NCBI GenBank assembly: GCA_015478945.1
Contig: JABUQX010130955.1
Location: 1-17,500 of the forward strand
Origin: Trachelipus rathkii
Lineage: Eukaryota > Arthropoda > Malacostraca > Isopoda > Trachelipodidae
Direction of reading: 5' to 3'
Length of the DNA stretch: 17,500 nt
Shown here: positions 10,354 through 17,500 of the stretch, in pieces
How the letters are laid out: every line of letters starts with the position of its first letter
How positions within the stretch are numbered: the first letter of the stretch is position 1
Translations under genes and position numbers: made by a program
The notes under the pieces: generated by a model
The model's input: only the letters and a program-made list of their open reading frames with translations
Databases searched by the model: none
Told to the model about the DNA's origin: nothing

Positions 10354-11910
10354 GAACGGAAGACTTGCAAGAAATAAGGAAGATGAAGTTGGGAGAACAA
10401 GTTTGAATAGGTTGAAATATCATGATTTGAGAATTAAAGCGAAAGATTGTACAAACGGAAATGAGCAGTTACATGTGATGCAAGTAAGCAAAATTTGGCT
10501 TAAACTATTGAATGATAGGAATGATAATAAGTTAGAAATACGAAGAACTACGCTTTCGAACTCGTACAGCAAGTAAAAAAGTAATCATGAATAGTGCTAG
10601 TAGGATTAATGTATCACTATTGGGGTTGGCGATATTATGAAGAACTTTTAAAAGTTGGGAAGGGTGAGAAGAGTGGAAGAAGAAAAGTCAGAGATTGAAA
10701 ACAGGAAGAAAACACTTTGTTGTTCGGAAAAAAATAACTCAAATGGCAAAAAAAAGAAAGGTAACACACGCGTGGATGAAAATCTACGAACTCATGGAAA
10801 GGGAGAGTCGTACAACAAAGGACTCTGACTCTTCCGATGGCGAATACGAGCAAAAAAATACCAAAACTAATTGGAGAACTCATCATTGTCCATCTTAAAG
10901 GAAGAACAACAGAATATGAATGTATGGAAGAAAATACTGGTACAGGGCAATTGATGAAGAGCGAAAGGCTTATAGTTCCTTCGCAGCAGTCAAACATGAC
11001 AGGTCGACAAGATGTTAACGTAAGACCGGAGTTAACAGGCAGATTATCCGTGCATATAGCAATATAATCGTGTTATGCCGATTCAAGGGGGAAATAGAGT
11101 GGAAGGATATAAAAAAGGCAAGGCCTACTCGATGATATTGCACGAGGGAATACGGATAGATAGAAATGGAGGAGGATATAAGAAAATGAAACGGAATGTC
11201 TATGGTCAGAGTAGAAAAGAACGTGAAAAGACACAAACTACTGTTACAGATGGCCCCAATTAATAAAGGTACTGGAGACAAAGTGGTGAACAGCACAGAT
11301 ATTTAAAAATTCTAATGGTAAGTACAGAAGGAGGTGAAAACGGAAATAAATATGAAAGGAAGAATTTTAAATTCTCGGGCATACCTCAATTCTACACATA
11401 AAAACAACATCCCCAGAAAAGAAAAAAGATATTTTAAATCCGGCGACCCGATTTTGCATATGGAAGCGCGAGTTGGTCTGAAACGACTGTGGATAGAGAA
11501 AGATCAGCACGAAAGAAAACAATTTGAGAGCTTATGATTGGGAAGTCAGGAGATATAGGATAACAAATGAGTAAATAAGAAAAGAACGGAGCGCCATTTG
11601 AAACAAAATCGAATATTAATAATGTCCATGAAACAACTTGAGAAAGGAGAGGGAAATACAAATAAAGTGAGAATGCACACGGGTGACAAGTAACCTACGA
11701 GAAAGACTCAAGAAAATAGATAGAGGGAGAACCATAAGAGAATTCTCAAGGAATTGATATGCAAAACATCGAGGCTCACGGGAATCAGAAATTTAATAAT
11801 AAATAAGATGGAGAACATCTGGAATCCCGACAAAGGTAAGTCTACCCTGGAGAAAAGCAAATAAAGAAGTAAACAAAGAACATATTTGGGAACGAGAAGA
11901 CAGGTGAACA
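10354..11910 (+). mobile_element. Purine-rich tail of the plus-strand LINE remnant (probable)
   Basis: The plus strand stays strongly purine-rich, as in the endonuclease part, and its frames give short lysine/arginine/glutamate-rich pieces (for example in 10695-10898, 11075-11263 and 11334-11537). They are broken by stops and read like the linker downstream of an endonuclease. I could not find reverse transcriptase boxes (NYRP, QGFR, F.YADD) on this strand. This may be a highly diverged or internally deleted continuation of the element, or a second unrelated repeat. The right boundary is approximate. Confidence 0.4.
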
Positions 11911-11914
11911 ACCG

Positions 11915-12045
11915 TTGAGTCGCCTTGGAACGGGAGCTTCGGTTCGCTAAAGCTGTTCGAATCTAACTTTTTGGGTTAAGGAGGCTCCGGAGAGGCACTC
12001 GAGTAATCGTTCTCATCTCAACCATCGGGTCGATCCCCAGAAGAG
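11915..12045 (+). repeat. tRNA-like / SINE-like fragment (tentative)
   Basis: Two stretches resemble an RNA polymerase III B box (GGTTCGANTCC): TGTTCGAATCT at 11954-11964 and GGGTCGATCCC at 12027-12037, the latter preceded by CTCATCTCAACCAT. A small stem AGCTT/AAGCT (11935-11939/11950-11954) precedes the first. No complete cloverleaf can be drawn and there is no clean A box, so a functional tRNA is unlikely. A decayed tRNA-derived SINE or a repeat fragment is possible. Confidence 0.3.
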
Positions 12046-12105
12046 CAGTTCTATCTCCCCATGAATGTTCTTTGCTTACCATCTTATTAATTGCGTTCAA
12101 TGTTT

Positions 12106-12212
12106 AATATGATATAGATAGATAATATGATATAATATATAATATATATATATATAATACAAAACTATATAATATACTAATATTAATATAATATATATAA
12201 TATAAATTACAG
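12106..12212. repeat. (TA)n array at the LINE 3' end
   Basis: About 107 bp of TA/TAA sequence lies just beyond the 3' end of the minus-strand LINE remnant. On the minus strand the array directly follows the element's C-terminal coding remnant and a short untranslated stretch. It may be the element's own microsatellite tail, or a pre-existing TA array used as an insertion site. Confidence 0.75.
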
Positions 12213-12304
12213 TAAACCACCCGCATCACGGCAAGCCCTATTCAAAAGGGGTGTACACTCAAAAAGTCAACAGATCGCAGATCACGATTTCACAATAGCC
12301 GGGC

Positions 12305-12800
12305 TTACAGTAGGAGATCTAAATGATAGGAAACACAAGAAGATGGAAACGAATCCACAAGAACAGAGGCACGGAAGAAGGAGCGCCCAGCGAACACTAC
12401 CGGATCTGCAATCAACACAAAACCATGTCCGACACACACCCCGTTGTGCAACGAGGCGCCAAAGGAGTGCACGCGAATGGAAAGTTCCTCGAGCACCTGC
12501 TCCTCCGTACCCATCTCAAGAGATAACGCACCAACATTCGCGCCGCAAAGATAGAGGGTCAAGGAACAGAAAGTACAGGACAGTTATAAGTATTGCCTTG
12601 ACCTCGACCCTGCCAAACATCAGTCGGGTTGAAACAACACCCCCCGCGATAGGAGAGCCAGATACTGCCATTACAAAGGGCGGTAGGCCCTTGTATAAGC
12701 GCAGTAACGCGGAGAAAAAAAAAAAGCCGCAGTCTAAACAGAATTGCTCAAGGAAACTTTGGTCCTGGTGGTCAGAACATTCGATGTTCCACAGGCACAT
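12305..12800 (-). pseudogene. Decayed LINE C-terminal region
   Basis: Two overlapping minus-strand frames read like the portion downstream of the RT. The first (12800-12516) has LLRLYKG near 12710-12688 and GGVVSTRLM.GRVEVKAI, ending near 12591, for the usual LYKGL.RPCMEY...GG....LLDRVE.KA. DPLSLRR follows, for the L..RR box. The second (12562-12305) contains FFRASVLVDSFPSSCVSYHL, fitting FFPRT..LWNSLP....P..Y.L near the protein end. The CMEY and LWNSLP cores are eroded and a frameshift joins the two parts. This plausibly marks the 3' end of the element. Confidence 0.6.
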
Positions 12801-12904
12801 ACACGCATCCAGTAGCCAATGGAGTTAATCGCTCAGAGACCACCAAGCCTCGCAACACATATGTAAGTGGAAGGTGTTTTAGACTCTACTTTTTCAGAAG
12901 TTGA

Positions 12905-13520
12905 CTATTTAAAGAAGAAATTCACAAGGTTGAGACGGACCCCACCCGGAAATCTTTCCAGATCTGCGAGAATAGAACGGGAAAGATTAAGACGAGAGTC
13001 AGGAATATGTGCAAGCGTTACTTGAAGCTGAGAGAAAAATGAAGGCGAGCATCGGCATACGATGAATAGATAGATTGTAGGTGAAAACATTAATAAAAGT
13101 AGAATAAGGTAGGCATAAGACAGAACCCGAGAACACAACAAGTACAAAAACGACAGAAGAAGTCCCAGCCCCGTCAACAACAGCCGATATGTGATCGACT
13201 TGAGAGAAAATAGACATAGTTAGCAAAGTACGAACTAAACCAACTGAATGGAGCTGCTGACAGTGACGCGTCCATACCCGTCAAATGCTGATATGTTCAA
13301 ATACATCCGCAACCCCCATAGTTCCTAAGGGGAAAACCATAAACATAAGATAGAGAAAGTAATCCAGTAGACCTCGACGCCGAAAGCCATACAGGCGAAG
13401 AAAAGAGTACTGAGATTCGAGACAAGAACTAATGAGTCAAAAGGAGTTTACAAGATCTTAATAGAATACACTAGAGAGTAGGGCGATAGTTAGATAGGAT
13501 CAGAGCGTTCCTTTTTTCGG
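12905..13520 (-). pseudogene. Decayed LINE reverse transcriptase core
   Basis: RT boxes appear in order on the minus strand. KKERSDP (13516-13496) is followed in another frame by SNYRP (13494-13480), then RSTGLLSL, then NISAFDGYGRV in place of the (D)IS.AFD.V(W) box. ISAVVDG (13190-13170), SGSVLCLPYSTFINVF (13130-13083, for QGSVLSP..F..F.ND), SYADARLHFS (YADA at 13059-13048) and DSRLNLSRSI (from 13000) follow. The catalytic YADD motif has lost its second Asp (GAC-type codon to GCT). At least three frame changes and several stops separate the boxes, so no active enzyme can be made. Confidence 0.68.
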
Positions 13521-13759
13521 AATGCGGGTTGACATTGCTGCGTCCAACACGAGGACTGTGTAGTATTGAACATAGAGAATAAGTTGAACGAAGGGCGGGA
13601 TCAGCACGGAAAGCACACTCCCTCACCAACACGGCAGATCCACCCGATCAAATGTAACACAGGCAAAGGCATAGGACACCTGAAAGAGAAGAAGGAGAGA
13701 GAGAATCCAGAATCCAGGGTTGAGTTACGAGGAAAATAGGAGGCCTAAGAATATGGCTG

Positions 13760-14116
13760 TTTTCAGTGGAGAATAGCAACAGAACCATCAGAAACGAATA
13801 GAGAGGAGGAAAAGGCACAGATTACAGAATTGTAGAGATGTTGCAAGACCAGAAATTTTCTCATTCAGCAGAAGCAAGGAGAATAGCCGCACTTATCGTT
13901 TAGAAAGCCGCTTTGCTCGCTCGACAGACTATCCCGCAACGATTTATAAGCGAAGAAAATTACAGAGTGATAGCGAGAACAGAATTTTTCCAACTCCCAA
14001 CACGCACTGTCTAGCCTGAAGGCCAAAAACAGCGCCATCGAATCATGGATTATAGGAAGAGAAAGATTTAGTCCGAAAGAAAGAACCTGCTCATCCAACA
14101 ATGATACAGCTCCCAC
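13760..14116 (-). pseudogene. LINE endonuclease-RT linker remnant
   Basis: An open minus-strand frame (83 codons, 14116-13865) and its continuation in shifted frames resemble the region between the endonuclease and RT. The reading includes KSLRDSLSSEQSGFLNDKC, then further on SSLFVSDGSVA, matching the linker pattern with a late (L)F.PDG element. I first considered an RNase H domain here, but the position upstream of the RT and the lack of catalytic Asp/Glu residues argue against that. It is non-functional because of a stop at the end of the first frame and later frame changes. Confidence 0.5.
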
Positions 14117-14884
14117 CTAAATCGCAAACTAAGCGTCACCGATCACAACAGTCATAGTCCAATATACGTTAGAGAAAGCCAACGCAGCCTCCCCATCGGC
14201 CTGATCAAAGTACCAGAATAAACGCGTAGGCCAGGATGGAACGTTGAGAAAATATTAAACTAAGCGAATAATCGTGGTCAGATTACGAATAGAAGCGAAG
14301 TGGGTATTTATAGGAAAAGGACTAGTGTATAACATAGGTCAGTTGTTAAGGATGGTAGAGATCCGAACGGGGGGGGGTTTAATATCTCAATCGTTGAGAA
14401 CTAAGATTCGCTCCGCCCCACCTCAAACTCATATGAGAGACCCCAACCATTCAGTTGTGTTATAAACAACATGAAAAGCCCTACAATAAGACTCAGTAAG
14501 GATAGAACAATAACACGTGCCTCGCCTGAGAAGTAGAAAGATATCAACAACAGGCGGAAAAATCTATCGTTAGAAACATGCAGAAGCACAAGATTCTATG
14601 ATAAGAAAAAGAAAGATTTAAGCCCAGAACATCGAGAAGTTAGCCACATCGAGATTCTCGCAGACCGGTCACACGAGTGTTTATTTTCATAGGCACAACT
14701 CCACCCTTAGACGGAAATCATGAAATACATTTAGGGAATACACTAAACGAGTAGAGTGATGAAATTCTTAAGCCATCGTGTCCAGACAAAGCAAAAGTTA
14801 GAGTACATCTGAGAGTGGGATCCACCGGATGCAAAATTACATTCTAAGCCGCGTATTAGTAAAGCTATAGAAGCCCGGCCTGCA

Positions 14885-15340
14885 AATCTGCCACACACAT
14901 CACACACAAACCATCACCCAAACAAAAACAACAAACAAAACAAACAGACAAAACAAAAGACAAAAAAAAAAGTAAATATCACACACTAAAAAAAGCACGT
15001 AAATGTTAAAATATCACACACCGTATTTATAATATTAAAAAAAATAGAAAATTAAAACACACACGCACTCGTAAACCCTCTCACAAAATTACGAAAGAAA
15101 AAAAAATACAATTATTCAACGTAAAACTGGATAAGTAAAGATTAAAATAACAATCCAGAAAGATTTATAACAACCATTAAAAAAAATAAAAAAATAAAAC
15201 ACTAAAAAAACAAGTAAGACTAAGAAAAAAATATACCCTATACTCACTAATCATAACTCGCGTATACACAACTCTACAAACCTAACTATTGCATCAACAT
15301 AACTAAAAATTTCAAAAAAAATAAAACGGAAGCTGATCGT
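14885..15340. repeat. A-rich and CA-rich low-complexity stretch
   Basis: The plus strand is dominated by A with CA and CAAA units (CACACACA near 14891-14907, AACAAACAAAACAAAC near 14930-14945) and many A5-A9 runs. On the minus strand it is T/G-rich and lies upstream of the LINE remnant. It could be a decayed 5' untranslated region of that element, the poly(A) tail of another insertion, or a simple repeat. There is no coding frame. Confidence 0.6.
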
Positions 15341-15357
15341 CCTAGCAGGGCTTAGGA

Positions 15358-15490
15358 AATAATATATATATATATAAGAATTATATTATATATCACATAT
15401 ATAATATAAATATACTAAATAATATAATTAATATAATAATAATATAATATAAAAGATATACTATATATTATTAATATTATATAATATAGA
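15358..15490. repeat. Interrupted (TA)n/(TAA)n array
   Basis: A short AT array of the same style as those in the left half of the window, separated from the A-rich stretch by about 25 bp of mixed sequence. No gene content was found. Confidence 0.8.
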
Positions 15491-17366
15491 AAATAACCTT
15501 CGATACTGATAAATTACTAAGATAAAAATGCCAACCCACGTTCTTGAAAATGGTCAAAAGACAGATCCCCGGAACCTGCAAGTCAGGTTCTGATATAAAG
15601 TCTTACACGGATGAAAAAAAAAGCAAAAAAATAACAACATTTCGAGTACACGCTAAAGAATTAATGCATAGCTGCTAATTGTCAGCAGTTGTTAACGGGA
15701 AAAAAATTTCAGAGCTTATGTTAGTAAAGAAAGGAGAATAGTACTTAGCTGGAGCGTCCTAACTAAAGTAATAGTACTGTATGTCTATGCTTGATGTTAT
15801 CAGTTCTTTTAATCCAAATTTTACTAATAATTCCTTTTCATAAAAACAGACCCCTATATTTTTTTAATTTTCTTAATATATAATGCTGGTATTAACTCAC
15901 CCTTGAAATTTATGCCTTGAAGTGAACCTGAACAAAATTGTGTCCTTCCAGTATAAGAGCTTGTCCATTCAAGCACATGTTCGAAATACCAATCCTACCG
16001 GGGCCTGTTCTCGTCTTATGAAACAATCTATATCTGACACCTTCCTTCACGAATAACCTTCGAGATGCACTTCAAAGATAGTTCATGGGCAACTTCGAAT
16101 GAAAGAAAGTGTTTTCTTTATTCTGAATTCGGACATAGTTAAAAGATTTTAAAGCGCGAATGCCTCGTATGAAAAATTAGGCAATATTTTTAAATTTACC
16201 CGCAGTTCTGCTGTCTCTAAAAGGCAGATTTTGTCTCAGATAGCAAAGATTTTGGGCTCCTTTTCCTTGTCCCTTCCATTAACACGCCGTCGCATGATGT
16301 CTTAGCATAAAATAGGGACAAGAGATGAGTTGGGACAAAAAAGTTGACCAGTAGTTGAAAAGTTCCATGGAAAAGCTGCATTATGATTTGGACTTCTTAA
16401 CGAAGATAGCTTTTCCGAGATCGTGTTTCAAATACGAAGACTCCAATTTGCCCATAAACTTTACTGTGACGTGCGTACAATTTGTTACGGGTTCGCCGCT
16501 TATGTTTCGTCACCAACCAAAAGACCAAATATTTTATGGTCCAAAGGTAAAGTGCTCACTGCGGATATGCAGTGGTCACATTACCATTCTGTTCTCGAGT
16601 TACTCATTACTTGTCTCCTAATTTATCTTCTGAACATCTTTTAATACTTTTCTTACTCTCAGATCACCCTAGATTGGATTTTAATGGAGAGAAAAAAAAG
16701 AACAAAGCGTCTTCTTCAGGAGCGAAATTCAAGATATCCATTGAATGATTTCTTCTTTAGTACAAGATCGTTCTTTTCAGGCGAGGGTCTATCATGTCAG
16801 GTGTCAAGTCCAAATAAATTCCAGCCGACTTAATGAGGAAAGTAATTTCTTTGGCGGAATTCAACAAAATTATTTGATATCTGGTCGATTGGCCCTGAAT
16901 GACTTCTTTCTTATCAAATTTATTGGCCCAAATTTGACATCTGATAACGAGGATTTTGCTGCAGGAACAGCTCCTCCAGTTTTCAGTTTTTCGATTGTTG
17001 GACAAACAGATCCCCCAGTCTTTAATTTTTCGAAATGTACAAATTTCAACTCCCCAATTCGAATATTGCTCCCTTTTATTTTAGTTTCCTGCATTAATAA
17101 AGGGCTTAACTATTGATTGTAACATCAAACCTTTTCTTTACACTCTGGAAATGGCACAAAAGTCATCGTTCCCAAAAGTTGGTTTTGGGAGAGAGTTAGA
17201 AAAGATTTCTCGTCCTAATTTCTACCTCTTTATCTGGTCAATCACTATAATTTACTTATGGATGCCATGAACTCACAAGGAATAGAAGTAATCTTTCAAG
17301 ATTTTGCTATTTGCACAAGTCGTTAATCTCACTCCTCTTGGAAAACGACACTGATTTTTGCTCTTA
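15491..17366. other. Balanced-composition stretch, no gene recognised
   Basis: Almost 1.9 kb is less AT-skewed than the rest and free of simple repeats. Open frames at 16355-16621 and 16745-17116 (plus) and at 16757-17005 and 16870-17094 (minus) overlap one another. None shows a domain, signal peptide or coherent splice boundaries that I can recognise, so I do not call them genes. It could be an intron of the receptor gene, since the minus strand here is upstream of the IR exons, or a decayed repeat. A hairpin (GAACCTG/CAGGTTC) lies at 15572-15590, and a 24-bp direct repeat spaced by 39 bp lies at 16972-17034. Confidence 0.4.
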
Positions 17367-17500
17367 CCACATAATTCTCTCTCACTGAGAGTGTACTGGA
17401 TCAAATCAACTCGTTCTACTATAGCAAAATAAAAAGAGTAATTTTGGAAAGTATTGTTAATAAGAAATATAGAAATTTTGCCTTCCAATACCCTCGTTTC
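17367..17500 (-). CDS. Speculative exon with phase-1 donor, possible upstream IR exon
   Basis: The minus-strand frame is open from the window edge to a good donor, TGTG|GTAAGAG, at 17368/17367. It encodes a stretch ending VERVDLIQYTLSERELC. R..V..(D/Q)YT is vaguely like the end of the IR S1 lobe. The exon ends in phase 1, and the next known receptor exon is entered in phase 1, so joining them would give a glycine codon. The join would leave too few residues between the S1-like motif and TM1, so another exon would be needed in between. No stronger family match is visible and the left part runs off the window. Confidence 0.15.

Larger units (their letters stand above)
12213..14880 (-). mobile_element. 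Decayed LINE (endonuclease/RT type), minus strand
   Basis: Frames on the minus strand, read from high to low coordinates, follow the order of a non-LTR retrotransposon polyprotein. There is an endonuclease start (NGWGLSYEFEVG, about 14410-14453, resembling NIRGLRSNF), an endonuclease-RT linker (about 14116-13760), the RT core (about 13520-12905) and a C-terminal region (about 12700-12305). The spacing between the endonuclease start and the linker is only about 300 bp, where roughly 700 bp would be expected, so most of the endonuclease core is deleted. Several stops and frameshifts are present. It resembles a LINE type common in crustacean genomes. The clade (CR1/Jockey-like) is inference. The 5' boundary is approximate. 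Confidence 0.7.

Noticed and set aside
10635..10997. 120-codon minus-strand open frame
   Set aside because: It is a hydrophobic Phe/Ser/Leu-rich shadow of the purine-rich plus strand within LINE debris, with no domain.
11915..12045. Functional tRNA gene
   Set aside because: No complete cloverleaf, no A box at proper spacing, and the second B box lacks a base of the T loop consensus.
12343..12828. 161-codon plus-strand open frame, the longest in the window
   Set aside because: It is the antisense shadow of the minus-strand LINE C-terminal region, and its composition (Arg/Ser/Gln/Pro-rich) is typical of such shadows.
13865..14116. RNase H-like domain on the minus strand
   Set aside because: A superficial match to the pattern around the RNase H Glu and Asp boxes lacks the catalytic residues and lies upstream of the RT. 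It fits the endonuclease-RT linker better.
16355..17116. Two plus-strand ORFs as a real two-exon gene
   Set aside because: Competing open frames lie on the opposite strand, there is no coherent donor/acceptor pair, and no domain is recognised.
1..17500. CRISPR array, prokaryotic operon or phage content
   Set aside because: No regularly spaced repeats with unique spacers were found. No dense same-strand ORFs exist, and spliced eukaryotic coding sequence is present.

Overview
This looks like a piece of a large, repeat-rich, intron-containing animal nuclear genome. Two features point to an arthropod, most likely a crustacean such as a decapod. First, there is part of an arthropod-type ionotropic receptor (IR) gene split by a canonical GT-AG intron. 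Second, there are decayed LINE retrotransposons of a kind familiar from crustacean genomes, set among long irregular TA/TAA microsatellite arrays. No ribosome binding sites, operons, CRISPR arrays or prokaryotic gene layout are visible. The species assignment is inference.

Positions 1 to about 7,350 hold no supportable gene. Long blocks of interrupted (TA)n/(TAA)n sequence alternate with 0.1-1.5 kb islands of more mixed sequence. Small structures within the islands include a GC-rich hairpin at 1478-1499, a T/A-tract hairpin at 2911-2940, three copies of the octamer CAGTGGCG/CGCCACTG that resembles hAT-like transposon ends, an (AAT)n array and a (CT)n array.

Positions 7,351-9,552 hold the only convincing host coding sequence: two minus-strand exons (9456-9343 and 9180-8963) of an ionotropic-glutamate-receptor-family channel. 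They cover the end of TM1, the pore loop, TM3 and the start of the second ligand-binding lobe. The 162-bp intron between them has a good donor, a good acceptor and a matching phase. The 5' and 3' parts of the gene are not securely located in the window.

Positions 9,553-14,880 are mobile-element debris. A plus-strand LINE remnant with a recognisable AP-endonuclease domain starts about 100 bp upstream of the second IR exon, so it probably lies in an IR intron. A minus-strand LINE remnant faces it tail to tail. It retains the endonuclease-RT linker, a decayed reverse transcriptase (the YADD box reads YADA) and the C-terminal region. Between them lie a tRNA-like or SINE-like scrap and a TA array. 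Both elements carry several stops and frameshifts and are surely dead.

Positions 14,885-15,490 are A-rich/AC-rich and then TA-rich low-complexity sequence. From 15,491 to 17,500 the composition is balanced but no gene was recognised. A phase-compatible candidate exon near the right edge could be an upstream IR exon, but this is weak. I found no evidence for a new multi-gene system. The most useful content is the IR gene fragment and the structure of the repeats around it.
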